Positions 44,142 through 52,606 of a stretch of 64,000 nucleotides of DNA are shown in pieces. Numbering within the stretch: position 1 is the stretch's first letter; every line of letters begins with the position of its first letter. The position numbers and the translations under genes were made by a program. The notes under the pieces were generated by a model. That model was not told where the DNA came from. It made no database searches and saw only the letters and a list, made by a program, of their open reading frames with translations. The stretch covers positions 124,001 through 188,000 of the forward strand of contig CAJTLU010000002.1 of NCBI GenBank assembly GCA_910577175.1, written 5' to 3'. The stretch is from an uncultured Lachnospiraceae bacterium (lineage in GTDB: Bacteria; Bacillota; Clostridia; Lachnospirales; Lachnospiraceae).

Positions 44142-44597
44142 ATGGAGACAAAAGAGATTATTACGGAACTGCGTGTAAAAAGTGGATTTACGCAGGATGA
44201 ACTGGCACAGAAGGTATTTGTAACCAGACAGGCAGTATCCCGGTGGGAGATGGGGGAAACTGTACCGAATGTTGAAACGCTGAAATTATTGTCTAAGCTG
44301 TTTGACGTGTCCATTAACACATTGCTTGGTTCTCCGCGCAAACTGGTCTGCCAGTGCTGCGGTATGCCGTTGGATGACGCTGCCACAAGTAAGGAGCCGG
44401 ACGGTACGTACAATGAGGAGTATTGTAAATGGTGTTATGCAGACGGGAAATTTGTTTATACCAGTCTGGAGGAACTGGTGAATTTTCTGGTTGACCATAT
44501 GTCCAACGAGAACTGGCCGCCGGAACAGGCGCGTGCGTTTTTGGAAGAACAGCTGCCAAAGCTGAATCATTGGAGGAGTGGCGATGGCAAGGAATGA
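44142..44597 (+). CDS. XRE-type regulator with zinc ribbon
   Basis: A 151-residue protein with an N-terminal helix-turn-helix (1-60, TQDELAQKVFVTRQAVSRWE) and a C-terminal putative zinc ribbon (CQCCGMPLDD; EEYCKWCYADG; then a helix). Such proteins are common small transcription regulators. Start ATG 44142 follows GAGGTGATAAAA. The stop overlaps the next gene's start. Confidence 0.85.
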   Translation: METKEIITELRVKSGFTQDELAQKVFVTRQAVSRWEMGETVPNVETLKLLSKLFDVSINTLLGSPRKLVCQCCGMPLDDAATSKEPDGTYNEEYCKWCYADGKFVYTSLEELVNFLVDHMSNENWPPEQARAFLEEQLPKLNHWRSGDGKE

Positions 44598-45132
44598 TAA
44601 TCCGCATGCGCTCCGTTTAATTGACAGCTTAAGAAAGAAGGCCGGAGCAGAAGCTGCAAAAAAGTTTGGTGAGGCGCATACGCTGTCAAAGAGTGCAGAT
44701 ATTAAGAAAAAATTTGAATGGGCAAAGGATGTCTGTACCTATCTGGAAGCTCACTACGAGGAAGAGACAATTGTAAAGGTCAGGAAAGAATGTCGCTGCA
44801 ATGACGGAAAAGCGATTGCCAATAAACTTTTGAAGTATTTGAATAAGGCAGAGAGCATCCAACAGTTTGTGGATGATTTTAACCAGCAGGAATCCTTTGC
44901 GTTTCTGGAGTATCAAACAGAGAATAAGATAGTGTTTTGTTATCCGGAATGTTATTGTGCCTGTGTGAAACGGGTTCCGGAGGAATTGTCGAGGACCTGG
45001 TGCTATTGTACTTTAGGAAATGCGGAGGAAATATTTAAGAGGGTGTTTGGGGAAAGGGTCAGGGTATCGCTTTTGGAAAGCATTAAGACCGGGGCAGACC
45101 GCTGTGCGATAGAAGTAGAAATCGAAGGGTAA
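44584..45132 (+). CDS. Cys-rich cytoplasmic protein, 182 aa (DUF6144-like)
   Basis: A 182-residue helical protein with a Cys-rich middle (CRCNDGK; YPECYCACVKR; WCYCTLGNAEEIFK). The end (RVFGERVRVSLLESIKTGADRC) resembles the ATC-hydrolase/DUF6144-type fold. ATG 44584 follows GGAGGAGTG. It overlaps the XRE-zinc ribbon gene by 14 bases, so they are translated together. Function unknown. Confidence 0.6.
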   Translation: MARNDNPHALRLIDSLRKKAGAEAAKKFGEAHTLSKSADIKKKFEWAKDVCTYLEAHYEEETIVKVRKECRCNDGKAIANKLLKYLNKAESIQQFVDDFNQQESFAFLEYQTENKIVFCYPECYCACVKRVPEELSRTWCYCTLGNAEEIFKRVFGERVRVSLLESIKTGADRCAIEVEIEG

Positions 45133-45200
45133 AAGAGAAAATTAAATGAAAGAAGAACGCCGCCGCGCATACCCCGATAAGGTACGTGCAGTCTCCGGAA

Positions 45201-45236
45201 TTTTCCGCAATTGTTAAAAAAATGCGGAAACTCAAG
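45201..45236. repeat. Promoter-upstream palindrome before ssrA
   Basis: TTTTCCGCA mirrors TGCGGAAA, and the right arm AAAAAATGCGGAAACTCAAG ends at 45236, 11 bases before TTGACA. Confidence 0.7.
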
Positions 45237-45247
45237 GCTTATAACTA

Positions 45248-45276
45248 TTGACAGTGCAGGGAAGATATGATATACT
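45248..45276 (+). promoter_or_regulatory. Promoter of ssrA
   Basis: TTGACA (45248-45253), 17 bases, TATACT (45271-45276). It would yield a precursor with about 40 extra bases before the mature 5' end. Confidence 0.85.
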
Positions 45277-45324
45277 AACTACAGTATTAGAATAAATAAT
45301 CTGCCCTCCGGCGGATTGTTACCG

Positions 45325-45667
45325 GGGCTTGTACCGGTTTCGACGGGGGTTTTGAAGCTAAGGAAGCCATCCGTGGTCCGGAACCACGTTAAAATCCGGA
45401 ATTTAAAGATAAACGCTGAAGATAATTTAGCATACGCTGCCTAATGGCAGCTGTCAGACCTGACGCACCTACACGTCAGGAAGCTGGCATCGACGATGTA
45501 GGAAACGATATACGCTAAGCTTTGCGCGTATAGGCGTATTATGAAGCTACTGAAGCTTACAGCCTGTTTGCCGGCGGTAAGTGGAGGGAATGCGAAATGA
45601 CAAACTGTGATGGGAGATGCCGTAGCGGAAGGGCTTTCGGACAGGGGTTCAACTCCCCTCAGGTCCA
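45325..45667 (+). ncRNA. ssrA: tmRNA
   Basis: The 5' end GGGCTTG pairs with CAGGTCC at the 3' end to form the acceptor stem; the T arm is GGGGTTCAACTCCCC-like near 45640-45660, and CCA is not encoded. The internal tag frame ends with AEDNLAYAA then TAA (about 45415-45444). It is the ribosome-rescue RNA that tags stalled peptides. Confidence 0.93.
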
Positions 45668-45702
45668 TACTTTTTTGCCGTTTATACGGGTAAAAGTCAG
45701 AC

Positions 45703-45739
45703 AGCACGTGATATTTTTAAAGGTATCAGGTGCTTTTTT
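45703..45739 (+). terminator. Terminator of ssrA
   Basis: AGCACGTGATA pairs with TATCAGGTGCT (one mismatch) and is followed by six T residues. Confidence 0.75.
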
Positions 45740-45787
45740 CTTTGCTTTTTTATGCCCCGGTAGCCATTGACAGCCACGGGAGTATCA

Positions 45788-46303
45788 TTAATATTCAAAA
45801 GGAGTCCCGGGGATTTTACGGATAATTTCCAATGCGGCTGCAGAAGCGGTCATTTCGGTAATATCAAGTTTAGGCCAGAGAATCTGCTCAAAAGCTTTTC
45901 TTGACGGATGGAGCGCAGTCTCGATGCGTTCAGTGCTCCGGTTGTCCTTATGCAGCCGTTTGAGATGTTCCTCTTCACTGCACCAAAGAAGATAGGGAAT
46001 AAAGTGATGCGGAACTGCGGACAAATGGTTCATTACAGTTTCAAAAACTTCCTTTCGCCTTCCATGAAAGCCGTATGAAAAAATGACCGTCTGGATAAGC
46101 GGACAGTTAAAATAGTTCAGAATCATATCGCTTATGTTTTTGGAAATTGTCGGAATGGTAACGGCGTCCAGTACAAACGGGTTCATAAACCGGCAAGGGT
46201 CAGAATCCACATAGGCAGAGTGTGGCAGGTTTATAGTAATTTCCTTGCTGATTGTGGTTTTGCCGATTCCGTTAGGACCGCATAAAAAAAGAAGATTTTT
46301 CAT
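45788..46303 (-). CDS. P-loop kinase-like protein
   Basis: A 171-residue protein with Walker A CGPNGIGKTT at residues 8-17, acidic DSD near residue 33, and a helical lid with RRKE and RLHKDNRS. It resembles nucleoside or sugar kinases and zeta-toxin-like small kinases. No partner gene is next to it. Leader has only weak GAGG before ATG 46303. The promoter lies divergent to the MFS gene with a palindrome between. Confidence 0.65.
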   Translation of the reverse strand: MKNLLFLCGPNGIGKTTISKEITINLPHSAYVDSDPCRFMNPFVLDAVTIPTISKNISDMILNYFNCPLIQTVIFSYGFHGRRKEVFETVMNHLSAVPHHFIPYLLWCSEEEHLKRLHKDNRSTERIETALHPSRKAFEQILWPKLDITEMTASAAALEIIRKIPGTPFEY

Positions 46304-46339
46304 AGGGTAAGCCTCGCATTTTAGTGATAGTGTTGATTG

Positions 46340-46368
46340 ATTTTACTATCAATTAATTTTCGTGTCAA
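46340..46368 (-). promoter_or_regulatory. Leftward promoter of the kinase-like gene
   Basis: Minus strand TTGACA (46368-46363), 17 bases, TAAAAT (46345-46340). The -35 box is 11 bases from the left arm of the 46380-46631 palindrome. Confidence 0.8.
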
Positions 46369-46379
46369 GGGGACAAACA

Positions 46380-46631
46380 CTTGAATTTCCAAGTTTTGTA
46401 TGCCATTTTGCGTTCCGCAAACTGTGCAGCAGCTTAGTTTTGCATGCGCTGGCACTACACCGGATTTCCTCCAAGAACTGTTAAGCCGCCCGGTGGCGTC
46501 CTCGCACCTAACCAGCTCTATGAGGTGATTCCGGTTCCGTTAAACGTAAGTCTTTCGGACAAATGCAAAACTAAGCTGCTGTACAGCCTGCGGAATTTTC
46601 CCGGGTTATTCAAAAAATGCGGAAACTCAAG
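46380..46631. repeat. 252-bp nested palindrome between divergent promoters
   Basis: Outer arms CTTGAATTTCC and GGAAACTCAAG. Inside, 46413-46445 and 46563-46595 pair over 33 bp with three mismatches (core TTTTGCAT/ATGCAAAA). The centre (46474-46519) is a further hairpin. The whole element can fold as one long nested hairpin. A second family member is at 60491-60738. Confidence 0.8.
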
Positions 46632-46644
46632 TAAGACAAATGGA

Positions 46645-46673
46645 TTGCTTTTTTTTCTACGGTATGTTAAAAT
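46645..46673 (+). promoter_or_regulatory. Rightward promoter of the MFS gene
   Basis: TTGCTT (46645-46650), 17 bases, TAAAAT (46668-46673), 13 bases after the right arm of the palindrome. Confidence 0.75.
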
Positions 46674-46719
46674 CTATCTCAAATCTTTCATTTAAAAAAA
46701 GTAATCAAGGGGAAAAAAG

Positions 46720-47898
46720 ATGAATTCAAGGTACCGGCGTACGATGTATGCATGTTTTGTAGGCTATATTGTACAGGCGGTTGTCAATAATTTTACACCG
46801 CTTTTGTTTCTGACCTTTCAGGAGTCCTATGGGATTTCAATTGCAAAAATAACATTTTTAGTGACGTTTAATTTCATATTACAGCTTGCGGTGGACCTGG
46901 CATCGACCGTAGTGATTGATAAAATCGGTTACCGGGTTTCCGTTGTGGCGGCACACTTTCTGGCGGCAGCGGGCCTTGTTGCACTGGCAGTTTTTCCGGA
47001 GGTATTTCCAGACCCGTTTGCCGGGCTTTTGACGGCGGTTGTAATTTATGCAGTGGGCGGAGGGCTTTTGGAGGTTGTAATCAGTCCTATGGTAGAAGCC
47101 TGTCCGAGCGACAATAAAGAGGCAGCTATGAGTCTTTTGCATTCCTTCTACTGCTGGGGGCAGGTAGGGGTAGTATTGTTGTCTACACTGTTTTTTGTGT
47201 TCGTAGGGATTGGACATTGGAAGATACTTGCCCTGCTCTGGGCGGTAGTTCCTTTTGTCAATGGGCTTGTTTGCACGAGAGTGCCGATTGCAGCGCTTCT
47301 TTCAGAGGATGAAAAGGGATTGTCTGTGAAAGGGCTGTTTTCAAAAAGAATGTTCTGGGTTTTTGTGCTTTTGATGTTTTGTGCAGGAAGCTGCGAGATG
47401 GCGGTCAGCCAATGGGCTTCTGCGTTTGCTGAGAAAGGGCTTAAGGTCAGTAAGACCGTGGGCGACCTGTCAGGAGCGATGCTGTTTGCAGGGATGATGG
47501 GTTTTTCCCGTACTTTATATAGTAAAGCCGGGGAAAAGCTTGTGCTGCAAAAGGCAATGCTTTTCTCCGGGGTGCTTTGTCTGACAAGCTATCTTTTGAT
47601 TGCTCTGTCGCCGGTTCCATGGCTTGGACTTGCAGGCTGCGGACTCTGTGGATTTTCTGTCGGGCTTTTGTGGCCGGGGACATACAGCCTTGCCTCGGCG
47701 CAGATTGCGAAGGGCGGGACTGCAATGTTTGCATTTCTTGCCCTGGCAGGGGACCTGGGCTGCTCCCTTGGTCCTACGCTGGTGGGCAGGGTATCGGCGC
47801 TCTACGGGGATAATCTGAAAGCGGGGATGCTTTCGGCAGTTGTGTTTCCGGTAGTGCTTTTGCTGGCACTTTTACTGAACCGCAAAAGCTCAGGCTAG
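46720..47898 (+). CDS. Major facilitator superfamily transporter
   Basis: A 392-residue protein with about 12 transmembrane helices in two halves, joined by a charged loop (SEDEKGLSVKGLFSKR) near residue 200. The first loop carries DKIGYRVSV, an MFS motif A variant. Substrate is not evident; similar proteins include sugar or glycan-associated transporters. The start at ATG 46720 follows AAGGGG. Confidence 0.8.
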   Translation: MNSRYRRTMYACFVGYIVQAVVNNFTPLLFLTFQESYGISIAKITFLVTFNFILQLAVDLASTVVIDKIGYRVSVVAAHFLAAAGLVALAVFPEVFPDPFAGLLTAVVIYAVGGGLLEVVISPMVEACPSDNKEAAMSLLHSFYCWGQVGVVLLSTLFFVFVGIGHWKILALLWAVVPFVNGLVCTRVPIAALLSEDEKGLSVKGLFSKRMFWVFVLLMFCAGSCEMAVSQWASAFAEKGLKVSKTVGDLSGAMLFAGMMGFSRTLYSKAGEKLVLQKAMLFSGVLCLTSYLLIALSPVPWLGLAGCGLCGFSVGLLWPGTYSLASAQIAKGGTAMFAFLALAGDLGCSLGPTLVGRVSALYGDNLKAGMLSAVVFPVVLLLALLLNRKSSG

Positions 47899-47909
47899 CT
47901 TTGTCACTA

Positions 47910-47938
47910 TTGACTTTTGCAGGAGGGTCTGTTATACT
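47910..47938 (+). promoter_or_regulatory. Promoter of ilvDB
   Basis: TTGACT (47910-47915), 17 bases, TATACT (47933-47938). About 100 bases of leader follow without an obvious T-box or attenuator; no palindrome arm upstream. Confidence 0.8.
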
Positions 47939-48037
47939 AAAATGAAATTGTGACTTTAACGCAATAGTGTACTGATTTGGTTAAAATGGGAATAAGTGCA
48001 AAGATGCAAATAAACAGGAAGAAAGGTGGAATCACTT

Positions 48038-49702
48038 ATGAAAAGTGATGCAGTAAAAAAAGGCGCTACACAGGCGCCGCATCGTTCCTTGTTGAACGCA
48101 CTTGGTTTGACAAAGGAAGAACTGGATAAGCCGTTAATCGGTATTGTAAGCTCTTATAACGAGATTGTACCAGGTCATATGAACCTGGATAAAGTAGTTG
48201 AGGCGGTAAAGCTCGGTGTGGCAATGGCAGGCGGCGTACCGCGTGTTTTCCCGGCTATTGCGGTCTGTGACGGAATTGCAATGGGCCACATCGGCATGAA
48301 GTATTCCCTTGTGACAAGGGATTTGATTGCAGATTCGACGGAGGCAATGGCACTGGCACATCAGTTTGATGCGCTTGTCATGGTTCCGAATTGTGATAAA
48401 AATGTACCGGGTCTTTTGATGGTGGCAGCACGTCTGAACATTCCGACGATTGTTGTCAGCGGAGGGCCGATGTTAGCTGGTCATGTACATGGCGAAAAGA
48501 CCAGTCTTTCCAGTATGTTTGAAGCAGTAGGCGCACATGCGGCAGGAAAGATGACAGAGGAAGAGCTGGATTATTATGTCGAAAATGTATGCCCGACCTG
48601 TGGGTCTTGTTCTGGTATGTATACGGCAAACTCCATGAATTGCCTGACGGAAGTGCTTGGTATGGGTCTGCAGGGCAACGGCACGATTCCAGCAGTGTAT
48701 TCCGAACGTATCCGTCTTGCGAAGCATGCCGGCATGAAGATTATGGAGCTGTTAGAGAAGAATATCCGCCCGCGCGATATTATGACAGAGAAGGCGTTTT
48801 TAAATGCCCTGACTGTCGATATGGCACTGGGCTGTTCTACGAACAGTATGCTGCATCTTCCGGCCATCGCACACGAGGCAGGCGTAGAGCTGGATGTGGA
48901 TATCGCCAATTCCATCAGTGCAAAGACCCCGAACCTGTGCCATCTGGCGCCGGCAGGGCATGCTTATATTGAAGAGTTAAATGAGGCGGGCGGTGTGTAT
49001 GCCGTAATGAAAGAGCTTAGCAAGAAGGATTTGCTGAACCTTGATTGTATGACTGTAACAGGAAAGACCGTCGGGGAGAACATTGCCCCGGTCTGCAATA
49101 AAAATCCGGAGATTATCCGTCCGGTGGAGAATCCGTACAGCGAGACCGGCGGTATTGCCGTGCTGAAGGGAAATCTTGCCCCGGATTCCTGTGTGGTAAA
49201 GCGCTCTGCGGTGGTGCCGGAGATGCTGAAGCATGAGGGACCGGCACGGGTGTTTGACTGTGAGGAGGATGCCATTGCGGCAATTTATGCCGGGAAAATC
49301 CAGGCAGGCGACGTTGTGGTAATCCGTTATGAAGGACCGAAGGGCGGTCCGGGTATGCGGGAAATGCTTAATCCGACCTCCGCGATTGCCGGTATGGGAC
49401 TTGGCTCGAGCGTGGCGCTGATTACCGACGGAAGATTTTCCGGGGCAAGCCGCGGCGCTTCTATCGGTCATGTCTGTCCGGAAGCGGCAGTGGGCGGTCC
49501 GATTGCTCTGGTAGAAGAGGGCGATATTATCGCAATCGATATCAATGCAAATAAGATTGATGTTAAGATAAGTGACGAAGAAATGCAGGCAAGGCGCACA
49601 AGATGGCAGCCGAGAGAGCCGAAGGTGACGACAGGATATCTGGCAAGATATGCTTCTTTGGTTTCCGCGGCATGCAAGGGCGCCGTGCTGGAACTGAAAT
49701 AG
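48038..49702 (+). CDS. ilvD: Dihydroxy-acid dehydratase
   Basis: Penultimate step of valine/isoleucine synthesis. The 554-residue protein has the iron-sulfur Cys in NCDKN and CPTCGSCSGM and conserved GRFSGASRGASIGH near residue 470. The ATG at 48038 is chosen because AAAGGTGG precedes it; a GTG at 48026 has no site. ilvB follows after 23 bases. Confidence 0.96.
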   Translation: MKSDAVKKGATQAPHRSLLNALGLTKEELDKPLIGIVSSYNEIVPGHMNLDKVVEAVKLGVAMAGGVPRVFPAIAVCDGIAMGHIGMKYSLVTRDLIADSTEAMALAHQFDALVMVPNCDKNVPGLLMVAARLNIPTIVVSGGPMLAGHVHGEKTSLSSMFEAVGAHAAGKMTEEELDYYVENVCPTCGSCSGMYTANSMNCLTEVLGMGLQGNGTIPAVYSERIRLAKHAGMKIMELLEKNIRPRDIMTEKAFLNALTVDMALGCSTNSMLHLPAIAHEAGVELDVDIANSISAKTPNLCHLAPAGHAYIEELNEAGGVYAVMKELSKKDLLNLDCMTVTGKTVGENIAPVCNKNPEIIRPVENPYSETGGIAVLKGNLAPDSCVVKRSAVVPEMLKHEGPARVFDCEEDAIAAIYAGKIQAGDVVVIRYEGPKGGPGMREMLNPTSAIAGMGLGSSVALITDGRFSGASRGASIGHVCPEAAVGGPIALVEEGDIIAIDINANKIDVKISDEEMQARRTRWQPREPKVTTGYLARYASLVSAACKGAVLELK

Positions 49703-49725
49703 AGATAGAGGAAAGGAGTGTAAGC

Positions 49726-51414
49726 ATGGAATTAAACGGTTCTCAGATTGTACTGGAGTGTCTGCTCGAACAGGGCGTGGATACCGTATTCGGATATCCG
49801 GGCGGCTCAATTTTAAATATTTACGATGCATTATATCATTACAGTGATAAAATCCACCATATCCTGACCTCCCATGAGCAGGGAGCTGCGCACGCGGCAG
49901 ACGGATATGCGCGTGCGACCGGGAAGGTCGGCGTTTGTATGGCGACCAGCGGTCCGGGTGCGACAAATCTCGTAACCGGGATTGCGACCGCCTATATGGA
50001 TTCGGTACCGGTTGTTGCGATTACTTGTAACGTAGGCGTTTCCCTGCTTGGAAGAGACAGCTTTCAGGAGGTTGACATTGCGGGCGTCGTAATGCCGATA
50101 ACAAAGCACAGCTTTATTGTAAAGGACATTACAAAGCTGGCAGAAACAATCCGTCGTGCGTTTAAGATAGCCCAGAGCGGCAGACCGGGACCGGTACTGG
50201 TAGATATTACGAAGGACGTTACCGCTGCGGTATATGAATATGAAGCAGCAGTGCCGGAGCCGGTAGAACGTGTGAAAGATACAATTACCGAAGAAGATTT
50301 GTCAAGGGCGGTAAAGCTGATTCAAAAGTCCGAACGCCCGATGATTCTGGTCGGCGGAGGCGCGGTAATTTCCAATGCGAGCGGCGAGCTGGCAGAGTTT
50401 GTCCAGAAGGTGGATGCACCGGTTGCTGACACACTAATGGGAAAAGGTGCATATGATGGAACGAAGGGAAACTATACCGGTATGCTTGGAATGCATGGTA
50501 CAAAGACGTCCAACTATGCAGTAACGGAGTGTGACCTGCTGATTGCAGTCGGCGCCCGCTTTTCCGACCGGGTAACGGGAAATACCAAAAAGTTTGCGAA
50601 GGGGGCAAAGATATTACATATCGATGTCGACCCTGCGGAAATCAACAAAAACATTATCAGTGACGCTTCCGTCATCGGCGATGTCAAGGAAGTATTGGCG
50701 ATTTTAAACAGCCGTATTGAGCAAAAGTCAAATCCGGATTGGATGTCTCATATTCTGGAATATAAGGAGAAATATCCTCTCCGCGTTCCCGAGGGGCTTT
50801 CCGGTCCGTATGTGGTGCGCAGGCTGTACGAGGCAACAAAGGGTGATGCAGTCATTGTCACGGAGGTCGGGCAGCATCAGATGTGGGCAGCACAGTTTTA
50901 TTCCTTCCAGAAGCCGCGTACACTGCTTACTTCCGGCGGCCTTGGCACGATGGGCTATGGCTTTGGCGCCGCTATGGGCGCAAAGACGGGCGTGCCGGAG
51001 AAGCGTGTTATCAATATTGCCGGAGACGGGTGCTTCCGTATGAACATCAACGAGCTGGCTTCCGCAGCAAGAAACCGGATTCCGATGATTCAGGTTGTTA
51101 TCAATAATCATGTGCTTGGCATGGTGCGCCAGTGGCAGTCCCTGTTTTACGGGAAACGCTATTCTAACACGACTTTACAGGACGGCGTTGACTTTGTAAA
51201 GGTAGCGGAAGGCATGGGTGCAGAGGGCATGACGGTAACAAGCAGAGAGGAGCTTGATGAGGCAATCCGGAAGGCGTTTGCGGCAGAGGGACCGTTTGTA
51301 ATCGACTGCCGGATTGACTGCGATGAAAAGGTCTGGCCGATGGTAGCGCCGGGCGCTCCGATTCAGGAGGCATTTTCGGAGGAGGACCTTGACGAGAAAG
51401 TGAGCAATTCATAA
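49726..51414 (+). CDS. ilvB: Acetolactate synthase, large subunit
   Basis: A 562-residue ThDP enzyme that condenses pyruvate (or pyruvate and 2-oxobutyrate). The catalytic Glu is in TSHEQGAAHAADGYAR, and the ThDP/Mg site is GDGCFRMNINELASAARNRIP with NNHVLGMVRQWQ. Start ATG 49726 follows AAAGGAG. No regulatory-subunit gene (ilvN) follows here; it is next to serC-serA instead. Confidence 0.95.
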   Translation: MELNGSQIVLECLLEQGVDTVFGYPGGSILNIYDALYHYSDKIHHILTSHEQGAAHAADGYARATGKVGVCMATSGPGATNLVTGIATAYMDSVPVVAITCNVGVSLLGRDSFQEVDIAGVVMPITKHSFIVKDITKLAETIRRAFKIAQSGRPGPVLVDITKDVTAAVYEYEAAVPEPVERVKDTITEEDLSRAVKLIQKSERPMILVGGGAVISNASGELAEFVQKVDAPVADTLMGKGAYDGTKGNYTGMLGMHGTKTSNYAVTECDLLIAVGARFSDRVTGNTKKFAKGAKILHIDVDPAEINKNIISDASVIGDVKEVLAILNSRIEQKSNPDWMSHILEYKEKYPLRVPEGLSGPYVVRRLYEATKGDAVIVTEVGQHQMWAAQFYSFQKPRTLLTSGGLGTMGYGFGAAMGAKTGVPEKRVINIAGDGCFRMNINELASAARNRIPMIQVVINNHVLGMVRQWQSLFYGKRYSNTTLQDGVDFVKVAEGMGAEGMTVTSREELDEAIRKAFAAEGPFVIDCRIDCDEKVWPMVAPGAPIQEAFSEEDLDEKVSNS

Positions 51415-51422
51415 GAAAATAA

Positions 51423-51451
51423 TTGACGCATGTTGTCATTTGTTTTATAAT
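51423..51451 (+). promoter_or_regulatory. Promoter of serCA
   Basis: TTGACG (51423-51428), 17 bases, TATAAT (51446-51451), right after the ilvB stop. Confidence 0.85.
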
Positions 51452-51506
51452 GAAATCGATTATCTGTTGCAGGAAGCAGCAGAGAAACAGAATGGAGGAT
51501 AAAGAA

Positions 51507-52592
51507 ATGGGAAGAGTGTATAATTTTTCCGCAGGTCCGGCCGTATTACCGGAGGAAGTATTAAAGGAAGCAGCGGAGGAGATGCTGGATTATAAGGGAA
51601 CCGGCATGTCCGTTATGGAGATGAGCCATCGTTCCAAGGCATATGAGGAAATCATCCAGACCGCGGAGAAGAATTTAAGGGAGCTGATGAATATTCCGGA
51701 TAACTACAAGGTGCTGTTTTTGCAGGGCGGCGCTTCCCAGCAGTTTGCCATGATTCCGATGAACCTGATGAAGAACAAGGTTGCGGACTATATCATCACC
51801 GGTCAGTGGGCGAAGAAGGCATATCAGGAGGCGCAGATTTACGGTAAGGCAAATGCAATTGCTTCTTCCGCAGACAAGACGTTTTCTTATATTCCGGACT
51901 GCTCCGATCTTCCAATCAGCGATGATGCGGACTATGTTTATATCTGCGAAAATAACACGATTTATGGTACGAAGTTTAAGACGCTTCCGAATACGAAGGG
52001 TAAGACCCTTGTAGCGGATGTTTCTTCCTGTTTCCTTTCTGAGCCGGTTGATGTAACAAAGTACGGCGTTATTTATGGCGGTGTCCAGAAGAATATCGGA
52101 CCGGCAGGCGTTGTTATTGTGATTATCCGCGAGGATCTGATTACCGAGGATACGCTTCCTGGCACTCCTACCATGTTAAAGTATAAGATTCATGCCGACA
52201 ATGCATCCCTTTACAATACGCCGCCGGCATACGGTATCTACATTTGCGGCAAGGTATTCCAGTGGCTGAAAAGAAAAGGCGGCTTGGAGGCCATGAAGAA
52301 GTATAACGAGGAAAAGGCAAAGATTCTTTATGATTTCCTTGATGAGAGCAAGATGTTCCAGGGTACTGTCCGGAAGGAAGACCGTTCTCTGATGAACGTT
52401 CCGTTTGTAACCGGAAACGAAGAATTGGACGCAAAGTTTGTGAAGGAAGCAAAGGCAGCCGGTTTTGAGAACCTGAAGGGTCACAGGACTGTCGGCGGTA
52501 TGCGTGCAAGCATTTATAATGCAATGCCGAAGGAAGGCGTAGAGGCGCTTGTTGCATTTATGAAGAAGTTCGAGGCAGAAAATACAAAATAA
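51507..52592 (+). CDS. serC: Phosphoserine aminotransferase
   Basis: PLP enzyme making phosphoserine from 3-phosphohydroxypyruvate, 361 residues. The start signature is YNFSAGPAVLPEEVL, the PLP-binding Lys is in GGVQKNIGPAG, and the end has GHRTVGGMRASIYNAMP. ATG 51507 sits behind GGAGG within the preceding codons. serA follows after 14 bases. Confidence 0.96.
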   Translation: MGRVYNFSAGPAVLPEEVLKEAAEEMLDYKGTGMSVMEMSHRSKAYEEIIQTAEKNLRELMNIPDNYKVLFLQGGASQQFAMIPMNLMKNKVADYIITGQWAKKAYQEAQIYGKANAIASSADKTFSYIPDCSDLPISDDADYVYICENNTIYGTKFKTLPNTKGKTLVADVSSCFLSEPVDVTKYGVIYGGVQKNIGPAGVVIVIIREDLITEDTLPGTPTMLKYKIHADNASLYNTPPAYGIYICGKVFQWLKRKGGLEAMKKYNEEKAKILYDFLDESKMFQGTVRKEDRSLMNVPFVTGNEELDAKFVKEAKAAGFENLKGHRTVGGMRASIYNAMPKEGVEALVAFMKKFEAENTK

Positions 52593-52606
52593 TCAGGAGG
52601 TCCTTT

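Noticed and set aside
48977..49966. Long open frame on the minus strand inside ilvD/ilvB
   Set aside because: It is antisense to two strongly recognised genes, has no ribosome site and its composition reflects third-position bias of the real genes.
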